From assembly GCA_015065545.1 (NCBI GenBank), contig SVQA01000006.1, forward strand, positions 62,001 to 126,000: a stretch of DNA of 64,000 bases, in the 5' to 3' direction. The notes beneath the pieces are model-generated. The model was not told where the DNA came from, did no database searches, and worked only from the letters and a program-made list of their open reading frames with translations. The position numbers and the translations under genes are program-made. Origin of the DNA: Oscillospiraceae bacterium (GTDB lineage: Bacteria > Bacillota > Clostridia > Oscillospirales > Acutalibacteraceae). Every line of letters begins with the position of its first letter. Position 1 is the first letter of the stretch. This document shows positions 1 through 9,944 of this stretch, piece after piece.

Positions 1-108
1 ATTCATTGCAAAGAGCATCACATTCTTGAAATTGACCATAGAGGTGAAACCTTCGGAATTTATATTCCCTGCTATGAATTACCGATTTTTGAGGAATTTA
101 TAAAATAA
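1..108 (+). CDS. C-terminal fragment of an unidentified protein (5' truncated by window)
   Basis: Frame 1 open from base 1 to TAA at 106-108, ...HHILEIDHRGETFGIYIPCYELPIFEEFIK*. Confidence 0.5.
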   Translation: MHCKEHHILEIDHRGETFGIYIPCYELPIFEEFIK

Positions 109-131
109 ATTTTAAAGCTAAAGGTGATTTT

Positions 132-689
132 ATGAAGCGTATTCTGTCTATAATTCTCATCCTTGTGGTAACATTATGCTTTAGTGCCTGCTACAAAATA
201 GACAGCGACAGTAAATCCGACTATTCTGCTTTTTATGATAAAATGGGCAGTATTTTACCCGAAACCCAATCAATGTTTCCTCATCCCGAAGTGATGGAGT
301 CCATTGATGACATATATCTGTATTATTCTGATTACGACCTGCTTGACAGTTTTTACACAATATATCTGGAGTGTAGTTTCACATCCGAAAGTTTTGAAAC
401 CGAAAAACAAAGAGTTCACAACGAATGCGGTCCTGCTCTTTTAAATTCGGATTCATTCTCCTACGAATCCGAATACATAGAGCAATTCATAGAACAGGAT
501 TCGGACAGCTTCACAAACATTCAGCTCTCCTATGTTCTGTTTGACAAAGAAAACAATAAAATAATTTATGTAGCCACCTTTGAAAAAGCATACGAATCCA
601 AGCTGAAAACATCAAACATTCCGAGTAAATATCTCCCAAAAGAACTAAATAAATTATTAGACGAAGAAAGCACAGACATCAGTATTTGA
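132..689 (+). CDS. Putative lipoprotein of unknown function
   Basis: ORF with N-terminal hydrophobic segment and lipobox-like FSAC. Confidence 0.7.
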   Translation: MKRILSIILILVVTLCFSACYKIDSDSKSDYSAFYDKMGSILPETQSMFPHPEVMESIDDIYLYYSDYDLLDSFYTIYLECSFTSESFETEKQRVHNECGPALLNSDSFSYESEYIEQFIEQDSDSFTNIQLSYVLFDKENNKIIYVATFEKAYESKLKTSNIPSKYLPKELNKLLDEESTDISI

Positions 690-705
690 CGTCTGTGCTT
701 TTAAT

Positions 706-1191
706 TTACAACAACGTGCTTATCCAATACACAAAACCATAAATTACACTTGCAAGGGTGCCATACACAATAACAGGACCTGCTATTGTAAAAATCTTTG
801 CACCGACACCGAGGATATACCCTTCGCTTTTAAACTCAATTGCAGGAGCGGCTATAGAATTTGCAAAGCCCGTAATGGGAACCAAGGTGCCTGCGCCTGC
901 GTGCTTTGCTATTTTATCATACACACCAAATATGGTAAGCAACACTCCCAGAAGCACCAAGGACACCGAGCAAAGAGTCTTTGCATCCTTCTCCTGTACT
1001 CCCATATTCGTATAAATTGTAACAAGTCCCTGACCCAAAGCACAGATTCCTCCGCCTACAAGAAAAGCCTTCAAGGTATCCAGAAAAACGTGACTCGGTG
1101 GGGACTGCTTTTTTACAAGTTTTGCATATTCTTTTTTATTCAATCTCATCACCACTATTATGATTTCCAAAATTTCTTTTATTATTTTCAT
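706..1191 (-). CDS. spoVAC: Stage V sporulation protein AC-like membrane protein (start may be internal, near 1149)
   Basis: SpoVAC-like motifs: KAFLVGGGICALGQ, PITGFANSIAAPAIEFKSEGYILGVGAKIFTIAGPVIVYGT. Confidence 0.85.
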   Translation of the reverse strand: MKIIKEILEIIIVVMRLNKKEYAKLVKKQSPPSHVFLDTLKAFLVGGGICALGQGLVTIYTNMGVQEKDAKTLCSVSLVLLGVLLTIFGVYDKIAKHAGAGTLVPITGFANSIAAPAIEFKSEGYILGVGAKIFTIAGPVIVYGTLASVIYGFVYWISTLL

Positions 1192-1270
1192 TATTATATG
1201 TAAAATAAGTGTTTCTTTTCTTTAAAACTTGTTGTATAATATAGGGTGATATAATATTAGGAGCAGCAAA

Positions 1271-2401
1271 ATGGCAGAACACTATCTTGATAATTCCGCT
1301 ACCACAAGGGTATCCGAGTCAGCAGCGAAGAAAGCTTATGACATAATGACATCAGAATATGCCAACCCCTCTTCTCTTCACTCTTTCGGCTTTTGCGCCG
1401 CAAAGGAATTGGAGTGTGCCCGAGAAAAAGTTGCAAAGACTTTGGGTGCAGATTCTTCCGAGATAATATTCACCTCGGGCGGTACAGAGGCTAATAACCT
1501 TGCTATCCTCGGCACAGTTGAGGCTTTGAAACGAAGAGGCAATAAAATAATCACCACCGCAACAGAGCACAGCTCAGTTTACGATACAATGCTAAAGCTC
1601 CAAAAAGACGGCTTTGATGTAATATTCATAAAGCCCGACGAAAGCGGCAACATAAATCCCCTTGATGTTATAAATGCCGCCGATGAAAAAACAATTCTTG
1701 TAAGCATTATGCTTACAAACAACGAAACAGGTGCCAATTATCCAGTAAAAGAAATATTCACACAGATTAAAAGAAGATTCCCGCAGGCAATTCTCCACAC
1801 CGACGCTGTTCAGGCTTTCGGAAAGTGTGAGATAAAAGTAGCCAAGCTTTCCTGCGATTTGCTGACAGTTTCGGGTCACAAAATTCACGCTCCAAAAGGT
1901 GTGGGGGCTCTGTATGTAAAAAAAGGTGTCCGCCTTATTCCCCGAACCTTTGGCGGCTCACAGGAGAAAAAGCTTCGCACAGGCACCGAGTCCACTCCCC
2001 TTATCTGTGCTTTTGGTGTTGCTTGCGAGGAAATCGACACAGAAAAAAATATACAAACAGCAAAAGAGCTTAATACATATTTAAGAAATAAACTTTCCAC
2101 TATGGAAGGTATCAGAGTAACCTCTCCCGAGGATGCATCCCCCTTTGTTCTTAATTTCTCCGTTTTAGGTATAAGGAGCGAGACTATGCTTCATCACCTT
2201 GCATCAAAGGGAGTCTATGTTTCCAGCGGAAGTGCCTGCTCCAAGGGTGCAAAATCCCATGTACTCTCCTCTATGGGACTCTCTGATGATATTATCGACA
2301 GTGCCATAAGAGTAAGTTTTTCCAAATTCAACACACTATCCGACTGTGACGCACTCATAGATGCACTCACAGGTGGTATGAATACACTTGCAAAAAGGTA
2401 A
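1271..2401 (+). CDS. nifS: Cysteine desulfurase (NifS/IscS family)
   Basis: YLDNSATTR, SGGTEANNLAI, TDAVQAFGK, SGHKIHAPKGVGALYV, SSGSACSKG. Confidence 0.93.
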   Translation: MAEHYLDNSATTRVSESAAKKAYDIMTSEYANPSSLHSFGFCAAKELECAREKVAKTLGADSSEIIFTSGGTEANNLAILGTVEALKRRGNKIITTATEHSSVYDTMLKLQKDGFDVIFIKPDESGNINPLDVINAADEKTILVSIMLTNNETGANYPVKEIFTQIKRRFPQAILHTDAVQAFGKCEIKVAKLSCDLLTVSGHKIHAPKGVGALYVKKGVRLIPRTFGGSQEKKLRTGTESTPLICAFGVACEEIDTEKNIQTAKELNTYLRNKLSTMEGIRVTSPEDASPFVLNFSVLGIRSETMLHHLASKGVYVSSGSACSKGAKSHVLSSMGLSDDIIDSAIRVSFSKFNTLSDCDALIDALTGGMNTLAKR

Positions 2402-3574
2402 ATGAATATGAAAGAAATTGTACTTATCAAATTAGGTGAGATAGCTCTCAAGGGTCTTAACCGTTATGCCTTTGAGGACGCACTCAAAAAAAATATTAAA
2501 AGCGCACTCTACGGCTGCGGATACTTTAAGGTATCAATTGCCCAGTCTACAATCTACGTAACTCCTCAATCCCCTGTTGATATGGATGAGGTATGCGACA
2601 GAATCTCCAGAGTTTTCGGTATTGTAAGTTTCACAAGAGCTTGCGTATGCGAAAAAAATATGGACGATATATTTGCAAAGGCTCCCGAATATCTTGAGGA
2701 CGCTTTAAAATACGCAAAGACATTTAAGGTAGAAGCAAAACGCTCGGATAAAAAATTCGAGCTTAAATCTCCCGAAATCTGCCGTGAGGTTGGAGGTTTA
2801 CTCCTTGAGAAATATCCTCACCTCACCGTTGATGTTCACAATCCCGATGTTAAGGTGGTTGTTGAGGTAAGAGATTTCGGTGCATATATCCACGCAGGAA
2901 ACCTTAAGGGTGCAGGCGGTATTCCCGTTGGCACAGGCGGCAATGCAGCAATCCTCATAAGCGGCGGTATCGACTCCCCTGTTGCCGCATATATGATGGC
3001 AAAACGCGGAGTTAAGCTTACAGCAATCCACTTTGCAAGTCCTCCCTACACCTCAGAGAGAGCAGAGGACAAGGTACAAAGACTTCTCAAGAAGGTATGC
3101 CGTTATGCAGGCCCCATAACAATGCTCACAGTCCCCTTCACCAAAATTCAGGAAAAGATTAAGGACGAGTGCGAAGAAGAGCTTTTCACAATTATTATGC
3201 GCAGAATGATGATGAAGATTTCTTCTCTCATTGCAGAAAAATACGAATGTGCCGCTCTTATCACAGGCGAGAGTCTGGGTCAGGTTGCAAGCCAGACCAT
3301 ACACGCAATTGCCTGCACAGATGAGGCATCCGATATGCCCGTATTCCGACCACTTATCGGTATGGATAAAGAGGAGATTATTCAGATTTCCCGCAAAATT
3401 GACACCTTCGATATTTCCATCGAGCCCTTTGAGGACTGCTGTACGGTATTCACACCAAAGCATCCTCGTACACGACCAGTACTCAGATTTGTTAAATATG
3501 CAGAAGAGGATGCTCACCTCTACGACCTTATTGAAGAAGCAATAGAAAACGTTAAGATAACCGAACTCAGATAA
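2402..3574 (+). CDS. thiI: tRNA 4-thiouridine synthase ThiI (no C-terminal rhodanese domain)
   Basis: THUMP-like N-terminus, PP-loop ISGGIDSPVAAYMMAKRG, ITGESLGQVASQT. Confidence 0.93.
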   Translation: MNMKEIVLIKLGEIALKGLNRYAFEDALKKNIKSALYGCGYFKVSIAQSTIYVTPQSPVDMDEVCDRISRVFGIVSFTRACVCEKNMDDIFAKAPEYLEDALKYAKTFKVEAKRSDKKFELKSPEICREVGGLLLEKYPHLTVDVHNPDVKVVVEVRDFGAYIHAGNLKGAGGIPVGTGGNAAILISGGIDSPVAAYMMAKRGVKLTAIHFASPPYTSERAEDKVQRLLKKVCRYAGPITMLTVPFTKIQEKIKDECEEELFTIIMRRMMMKISSLIAEKYECAALITGESLGQVASQTIHAIACTDEASDMPVFRPLIGMDKEEIIQISRKIDTFDISIEPFEDCCTVFTPKHPRTRPVLRFVKYAEEDAHLYDLIEEAIENVKITELR

Positions 3575-3592
3575 AACTTTTTATTTGGAGGA

Positions 3593-5917
3593 ATGTTTAT
3601 GAGAACCGAGATTTATTCCGTGCGTTCAGATGCACAGGAGATTTCCTACATAAACAATAATATAAGGAAAATCGCAAATGCCATAAACGAAAAGGCAGGC
3701 ATAAAAATTCTGTACAAAACCGAGATTGATGCAAATGCAAAGAGAATCAAGGCAGATCTTGACGAATCCCTTATTGCAGACAATCCTCCAGAGCTTTATG
3801 TTTTTCTCAATGCTCTGGATACAAAGGACATCAGCTCCTTCTATACCCTTTTCGCACCCTTTATCGAAGGTCTCGAAAAAGAGGTACGCAAAAGATACGA
3901 GAGCAGAAACATAAAAACCCAGTCTTATCCTCACATTCAGATTTACACAATCGACGGTCTTGACGGAGATTACCCTGCTTACTGCTTCACCTTTAAAAGA
4001 AGAAAGTTCCTGGCACTGCCAAGAATCACCCTTGTGGGCGCAGCGCTTACAGACTATGTCAGCAAAGCTATTCTCAAAGCTAAAGAAATTTTTGCCGAGA
4101 ACTTTGATAAATGTCCCGACGGCTATATCTACAGCAGCGAAAAGCCTGTTTCGGCAAAAGACAAAATGGTTGCTTTCTTCACTCAGGGTAAACAAAAAAC
4201 AAGCAACCCTGTAGAAGACACTCCCGAAAAACAAGAAGCTCCAAAAGTGCACGAGCCTGCTCCTTCCAAAGAAAAAGCTGAAGAAAGCAAAGAGAAGCCA
4301 AAAGCTCCTGCTCCCGCAAAAGAAAAAAAGCAAAAGAAAAATAAAGAAACCGCTCCCGCAAAATCACCTGCAAAGGAAAAGGAAATCCCCTCAACCCCTG
4401 CAGAAGAAATTAAGGATAAAAAGGAAAAATCCGGCTTCAAGAGCTTCTTAAAGAGCTTCATTCCTATGAAGGGCGATTCAAAGAAAAATCTTATTCTCAA
4501 AATTATTGTGCTTCTGGCTATCGTTGTTTTCATTGTGGGTGCATTTCTCCTGCTTAAATTCTATGTTATCGACCCCAAAGCAAATGACAATGCTATGAAA
4601 GACATTCAGTCAATCTTCTATTCCGATTCCACAAGCGAAACCTCTATAGAAGAAGTCACAGATTCCGAGGGTAATGTAATAGAAACCGTTGTTACTACCA
4701 ACAAAGAAAAGAACCGCAACTGGAAAGGTGTTCAGAAAATCAACAAAGAGATTGTCGGCTGGGTACAGCTTAACAAAACCGACATTGACTATCCTGTTCT
4801 TTACCATAAGGGCGACAATGCCGATTCTCAGTTCTATCTTTATAAAAACTACAAAAAAGAATACTCTGACTTCGGAAGCATCTTCCTTGATTACCGCAGT
4901 AAGAAGGCTGATGCCCGCCACGTTATTCTTCACGGACACAATATGGGCAGCGATAAAGATGCAATGTTTGGCTCACTCATCCGCTACACAATCAAAGACG
5001 GAAGAACCAAGGCAAACACCGATTACTACAAATCCCATGCCATCATCAACTACGATACTCCCAAAGAAAACGGCGAGTGGGTTGTATTTGCCGCTATGAA
5101 GCTGGATGTATCCAACGATAAGAAAAATGTATTCAACTATCTTTTAGGCGAGTTTGAAAACGATGCTCAGTTTATGAACTTTGTTTATAACATCAAAGAG
5201 CGCTCATATTTTGATGTAAATATACCCATAAACGAAACCGACAGACTCCTCACCCTCTCTACCTGTTCTTATGAATCCGATAATATGCGTACAATCATTG
5301 TTGCAAGAAAGGTAAGAGAAGGCGAAGATGTAAGCAAATACATCAAGGGTGTCAAAGGCAAAACCCCTGCAACAACCGTCAGCTCAGACTTCAGCTCTGA
5401 ATTCAAAAACATCAAATGGTACGACGGAACAGCCAAACCCAAGGGCGACGGCACTCTGGAATTCTTTGAGCAGAGCGAAATGTTCACCGTTAAATTCTAC
5501 GATGCAAACGGCAAGGTTATCCGCACAGAGCAAGTACTCAAGGGTAAAGACGCAAAGGGCATTACAGGCGAACCCCCTCAGAAGAAATCTGACAGCAAAT
5601 ACCGCTACAGATTCTTAAAATGGAGTGTAAGCTATAAGAATGTACAGAAAAATCTCGATGTAAAACCTGTTTACGAAAAATTCCTTTTAGCACCTCCCAC
5701 CACAGAATCCAAAGAGGAAATTCCCGAGCCTACACAGCCCATTGTAATCACACCTGATCCCACCACAACCACCACTCCCCCTGTGGAGCCTACAACCACA
5801 ACCGCTTCTGTACCTGAGGTGTCTACAACAACCCCTCCCCCCATAACAGAACCGGCTGTAATAACCACACAGGCACCTGATGAGCAATCTCCCATCGAAG
5901 AGGTACCTGCCGCATAA
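3593..5917 (+). CDS. Multidomain class B sortase: cytoplasmic N-domain, Lys/Pro/Glu-rich linker, TM helix, sortase, InlB-B-repeat-like domain, Pro/Thr-rich tail
   Basis: DIDYPVLYHKGDN..FYLYKNY, GSIFLDYRS, HVILHGHNM, LLTLSTCSYE..RTIIVARKVR (class B sortase with catalytic H and TLSTC); C-term MFTVKFYDANGKVIRTEQVLKG...YRFLKWSVSYKNVQKNLDVKPVYE. Confidence 0.87.
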   Translation: MFMRTEIYSVRSDAQEISYINNNIRKIANAINEKAGIKILYKTEIDANAKRIKADLDESLIADNPPELYVFLNALDTKDISSFYTLFAPFIEGLEKEVRKRYESRNIKTQSYPHIQIYTIDGLDGDYPAYCFTFKRRKFLALPRITLVGAALTDYVSKAILKAKEIFAENFDKCPDGYIYSSEKPVSAKDKMVAFFTQGKQKTSNPVEDTPEKQEAPKVHEPAPSKEKAEESKEKPKAPAPAKEKKQKKNKETAPAKSPAKEKEIPSTPAEEIKDKKEKSGFKSFLKSFIPMKGDSKKNLILKIIVLLAIVVFIVGAFLLLKFYVIDPKANDNAMKDIQSIFYSDSTSETSIEEVTDSEGNVIETVVTTNKEKNRNWKGVQKINKEIVGWVQLNKTDIDYPVLYHKGDNADSQFYLYKNYKKEYSDFGSIFLDYRSKKADARHVILHGHNMGSDKDAMFGSLIRYTIKDGRTKANTDYYKSHAIINYDTPKENGEWVVFAAMKLDVSNDKKNVFNYLLGEFENDAQFMNFVYNIKERSYFDVNIPINETDRLLTLSTCSYESDNMRTIIVARKVREGEDVSKYIKGVKGKTPATTVSSDFSSEFKNIKWYDGTAKPKGDGTLEFFEQSEMFTVKFYDANGKVIRTEQVLKGKDAKGITGEPPQKKSDSKYRYRFLKWSVSYKNVQKNLDVKPVYEKFLLAPPTTESKEEIPEPTQPIVITPDPTTTTTPPVEPTTTTASVPEVSTTTPPPITEPAVITTQAPDEQSPIEEVPAA

Positions 5918-5944
5918 AAGTACAAACCACAATCCGAGAAAGAA

Positions 5945-6376
5945 GTGAACCTTATGAAATGTGACCTTATTTTCTATCTTGCACGCAGAACAAGCTACTG
6001 CGAAAAAGCGCTGAAAAAGCAACTGGAAGAGCTTGGTTTAGAGCTTAATATCGTTACAGCTTCCACCACTCCTCTTATGCTGGGTGAAAAACTTGTTACT
6101 TCCTTTGGGCGTTGCAATTTAGTATTCATAATCGGCGGCTTAGGATTTTCCGGCAAATCGGGACTTTCTGATGTACTATCAAAGGCACTCTCTGCAACAA
6201 AGGTCACAGCCTCGGATATTAAAAAGCTCAAGAATAATTTAGGCAAGCAGTACGGATACGTTATCCGTCAGGGTAAGCAGATGATAGTAGCTCTCCCCGA
6301 CAAACCCGAAGAACTTTCCGATATGTTCTCACCCGCTCTTGTAAATTGCCTGAAAACCTCTTTTGACTTAACTTAA
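5945..6376 (+). CDS. Small MoCF/CinA-N-like domain protein
   Basis: LVFIIGGLGFSGKSGLSDVLSKAL and QMIVALPDKPEELSDMF resemble MoCF/CinA motifs (GGLGPT..., ALPGPPxEL). Confidence 0.5.
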   Translation: MNLMKCDLIFYLARRTSYCEKALKKQLEELGLELNIVTASTTPLMLGEKLVTSFGRCNLVFIIGGLGFSGKSGLSDVLSKALSATKVTASDIKKLKNNLGKQYGYVIRQGKQMIVALPDKPEELSDMFSPALVNCLKTSFDLT

Positions 6377-6381
6377 CACAC

Positions 6382-6417
6382 AAAACAGCAGTTCACTATT
6401 TTATGAACTGCTGTTTT
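6382..6417 (+). terminator. Rho-independent terminator
   Basis: aaaacagcagttca / tgaactgctgtttt 14-bp arms followed by T-rich tract. Confidence 0.85.
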
Positions 6418-6545
6418 ATTTTACTATATTCATTTCCAAATCTTAACGCACTTTAAATATTATTTGGTTTAAAATCAAAAACCTCTTTATTTTATAAAAC
6501 GATTGTGATATTATTAAAATAGGTAATTTTGTCGATATTAAAAGC

Positions 6546-7250
6546 ATGATTTTCTTTTTTAATAAAGGGGATATAAATATGGTATATTTTGTAGAAGACG
6601 ACGACAATATCCGTGAGCTTGTGGTCTACACCCTGACCTCTACAGGACTTTCTGCAAAGGGTTTTTCAAACCCCAAAAAATTCTGGGATGCTATGGCAGA
6701 AAAGACTCCCTCTATGGTGCTTCTTGATATTATGCTTCCCGAAGAAGACGGACTTTCTATTCTGCAAAAAATCCGTTCAAATAAAGAAACCGAGAAGCTC
6801 CCGGTTATCATCCTCACCGCAAAGAGTGACGAGTACGACAAGGTAAAGGGACTTGACTTAGGTGCAGATGATTACATTCCCAAGCCCTTCGGAATGATGG
6901 AGCTTGTTGCACGAATCAAAGCGGTGCTCAGAAGAACCGAAAATACCGACTCACAATCAGAAGAATATATAGCAGGTCCTCTTACAGTTTCTCCAAAAAA
7001 GCACAAGGTAAAGGTAAACGGCGAAAAGGTCGCCCTCACACTCAAAGAATTTCAGATGCTCTGTCTGCTTCTTGAGAACAAAGGTCTTGTTCTCTCCCGT
7101 GACCAGATACTCAATAAAATCTGGGGCTATTCCTTCGACGGCGAGAGCCGTACCGTTGATGTTCACATAAGAACTCTTCGAAGCAAGCTGGGCGAAGCAG
7201 GCGATCTTATCATCACTGTCCGCGGTATCGGTTACACAATCGGAGAATAA
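6546..7250 (+). CDS. OmpR/PhoB-family response regulator
   Basis: Receiver domain EDDDN, LLDIMLPEEDG, LTAKSDEYDKVKGLDLGADDYIPKPF; winged-helix DNA-binding C-terminus SRTVDVHIRTLRSKLG; start may be the internal MVYFVEDDD. Confidence 0.94.
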   Translation: MIFFFNKGDINMVYFVEDDDNIRELVVYTLTSTGLSAKGFSNPKKFWDAMAEKTPSMVLLDIMLPEEDGLSILQKIRSNKETEKLPVIILTAKSDEYDKVKGLDLGADDYIPKPFGMMELVARIKAVLRRTENTDSQSEEYIAGPLTVSPKKHKVKVNGEKVALTLKEFQMLCLLLENKGLVLSRDQILNKIWGYSFDGESRTVDVHIRTLRSKLGEAGDLIITVRGIGYTIGE

Positions 7251-7252
7251 TT

Positions 7253-8581
7253 ATGAAACGAAAAATATTTTTTGCAGTTCTCATAAGCTGTATTTCTGTA
7301 ATCTTTATATGCGTATTTCTTATTGCAGGCTTTCTGTTTAACTACTACCGAGAACAGCAGAACAGTAACCTTAAAAGCCAGCTTGGTTACCTTGTTCACA
7401 TGGCAGAGGAGCACGATTTAGAACACCTAACCCAGCTCGATTCTTCCCAGAAGATTATTGTTTTCAGTGAAGATGGCAGCACTATTCTGTCAAATAATGT
7501 TTCTCTCGAAATTCCGCAAAAAGCAATCAACGAGATAATAAGCGAGTCCACAGCTTCAGAGCAAGGACATCACACAAGTACAATGAGCTTTTCAAAGAAA
7601 ATCGTTGCCTTTTCCCAAAAGCTCAATAACCGCTCTGTGCTGGTAATAGCCGACACCCACCATACCTACATAGCTCTGCTTGCCAGCATTTCCGGATATG
7701 TTCTGATGGTTTTGGTTGCAGCGGCTCTGCTCTCGCTTCTTCTTGCACGTATTCTCTCCCGAAGAATACTGAGACCCGTCTATGAACTTGACCTTTCAAA
7801 TCCTCAGAAATCCTCGGTTTATCCCGAGCTTACACCCCTTATAGACAAAATCAACGAGCAAAACGAAGAAATCCGACAGAGAATGCTCCATATCGAAAAC
7901 GAGCACGAGGCTCAGGATAAAATGCGTCGGGAATTCACCGCAAATGTTTCGCACGAGCTAAAAACTCCCCTCACCTCTGTTTCAGGCTTTGCAGAGCTTA
8001 TTCGCGACGGTCTTGTAAAAGAAGAGGATGTGCCTCGTTTTGCAGGCAAGATTTATGATGAATCCAAGAGAATGATTACCCTTGTTGGCGATATTATCAA
8101 GCTCTCCCAGCTTGACGAAAAAAACATCTCTGTAAAATTCGAGAAGGTTGACCTTTACAATTGCTGTGAAGCCGTAATAATGAACCTTGAACCGCTGGCT
8201 GCAAAGCGTAACATTACCTTTGAGCTTAATGGGGACCACTGTGAAATAAACGGTGCAGAGCTTATTATTGAAGAAATCATACACAACATCTGCGAAAACG
8301 CAGTCAAATACAATAAAGAAAACGGAAAGGTCACGGTTTCACTTCGTCAATGCATCGACGGTGTAGAACTTTCTGTCACCGACACAGGCATTGGCATAAA
8401 GAAAGAAGACCTGCCCCATATCTTTGAGCGATTCTATCGTGCCGACAAGAGCCATTCAAAAGAAATCGGCGGTACGGGACTTGGACTTTCCATTGTAAAG
8501 CACGGTGCCCAATTCCACAACGCCTACATATCTGTTGACAGCACCTACGGCGAAGGCACCACAATCCGTATACTTTTCTGA
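7253..8581 (+). CDS. Membrane sensor histidine kinase (PhoR/WalK-like)
   Basis: H-box FTANVSHELKTPLTSVSGFAELI; N/G boxes NICENAVKY, DTGIGIKKEDLPHIFERFYR, GGTGLGLSIVKH. Confidence 0.94.
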   Translation: MKRKIFFAVLISCISVIFICVFLIAGFLFNYYREQQNSNLKSQLGYLVHMAEEHDLEHLTQLDSSQKIIVFSEDGSTILSNNVSLEIPQKAINEIISESTASEQGHHTSTMSFSKKIVAFSQKLNNRSVLVIADTHHTYIALLASISGYVLMVLVAAALLSLLLARILSRRILRPVYELDLSNPQKSSVYPELTPLIDKINEQNEEIRQRMLHIENEHEAQDKMRREFTANVSHELKTPLTSVSGFAELIRDGLVKEEDVPRFAGKIYDESKRMITLVGDIIKLSQLDEKNISVKFEKVDLYNCCEAVIMNLEPLAAKRNITFELNGDHCEINGAELIIEEIIHNICENAVKYNKENGKVTVSLRQCIDGVELSVTDTGIGIKKEDLPHIFERFYRADKSHSKEIGGTGLGLSIVKHGAQFHNAYISVDSTYGEGTTIRILF

Positions 8582-8608
8582 TAAAACTTCAAAGGGAGTG
8601 AATATATT

Positions 8609-9769
8609 ATGAATAAAAAACTCAGTTCAAAAGCAGTGCCGTCACCTGCACTTAAAAGGGACTTTAATCTTGACTTAATCCGTATTATCGCCTTCTGCTT
8701 TGTACCCAGCGTACACTTTTTCCTTCACGGCGGTTTTTACAGTCACGATGTATCTACAGATAAAATGGAAACTATGCTTTTCTTCCGCACCCTATTTCTT
8801 CTGTGTATTCCTCTGTTTTTGCTCCTCACAGGTTATCTGCAGGGCAACAAGGAAATTGAACCGAACAAAAAGTATTTCTTCAAAATCACCAAATTCCTTA
8901 TTCCCTATCTTATAATAATGCTCATCGACCTTATTATAATTGACGAGATACTCACCCCTATGCGTCCCTCTGCATATCCCGAATACACAATGAAAAATTA
9001 TGTTCAGAACTTTACATCCTTTACTCACTACTCCTGGTATGTAGAGATGTACATAGGTCTATTCCTGCTTATTCCCTTCCTCAATATGATATGGCGAAAT
9101 GTAAAGACAAAGGGTGCAGAAATCTTCCTTATCTTAAGCCTTGTGGCTATCACCATTCTCCCCGCCGCTTTCAATGTATTCGATTTCAGCAAAGACAGTA
9201 TTATGTCTGTTGCCGATACATCCAACTGGAAGCTCTGGCCTTCCTGGTGGACAAAGCTTTATCCCATAACCTACTACTTCACAGGTGCCTGCCTTGCAAG
9301 GCACAAGGAACGCTTCAAGATAAACCCCTTTATCGCCCTCTTTATTTTCCTTGCAAGCTGGTTTGGTGTAGGCAAGTTCGTTATTGAAAGAATGCAGGAC
9401 GTTAAACCCTCCATTATGGCATTCACCGACTATAACAGCCCCGGCATCTTCCTTATGGGTGTTACACTCTTCATATTTGTAAACTCAATTCCCTTTAACC
9501 GAGTTCCTATGTTCATAAGAAAATTTGTGGGCAAACTCTCTGACCTTACCTTCGGAGCATATCTTGGAAGCTGGGCACTGGACCAGCTCTTCTATCCTAT
9601 TTACTTTAACAAGAGAACTCCCGTTTTTGAAGACCGCTGGGACTTCTACCCCTTCGCAATGTTCATTGTAGTTCCCACAGCCTTTATCGTTGCTTACCTT
9701 ACAGACCTGCTTTATCGCACAGGTAAGGAGATATTCAATGTTAAGATAAGAAAAAAGAAAGCTGAATAA
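8609..9769 (+). CDS. Membrane acyltransferase, family 3 (OafA/WecH-like)
   Basis: RDFNLDLIRIIAFCFVPSVHFFLHGG N-terminus and multiple TM segments. Confidence 0.85.
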   Translation: MNKKLSSKAVPSPALKRDFNLDLIRIIAFCFVPSVHFFLHGGFYSHDVSTDKMETMLFFRTLFLLCIPLFLLLTGYLQGNKEIEPNKKYFFKITKFLIPYLIIMLIDLIIIDEILTPMRPSAYPEYTMKNYVQNFTSFTHYSWYVEMYIGLFLLIPFLNMIWRNVKTKGAEIFLILSLVAITILPAAFNVFDFSKDSIMSVADTSNWKLWPSWWTKLYPITYYFTGACLARHKERFKINPFIALFIFLASWFGVGKFVIERMQDVKPSIMAFTDYNSPGIFLMGVTLFIFVNSIPFNRVPMFIRKFVGKLSDLTFGAYLGSWALDQLFYPIYFNKRTPVFEDRWDFYPFAMFIVVPTAFIVAYLTDLLYRTGKEIFNVKIRKKKAE

Positions 9770-9784
9770 CAATAGCAAAACTTT

Positions 9785-9807
9785 AGCCGCAGATAACCTC
9801 TGCGGCT
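9785..9807 (+). terminator. Rho-independent terminator
   Basis: agccgcaga-taacc-tctgcggct followed by tatttttg. Confidence 0.8.
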
Positions 9808-9944
9808 TATTTTTGTAACCCTAATTTTACATAGATTTAACATTTAAGTATTTTAGATTTTACATTTATTTGATATTATTTTAACATGAGATTTTTACAA
9901 AATCAGACAAACAAAATATAATAAGTACGAAAGGTCGTATACTT

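Noticed and set aside
5740-5880. Simple-sequence repeat (acaacc/actcccc)
   Set aside because: Explained by the Pro/Thr-rich coding tail of the sortase.
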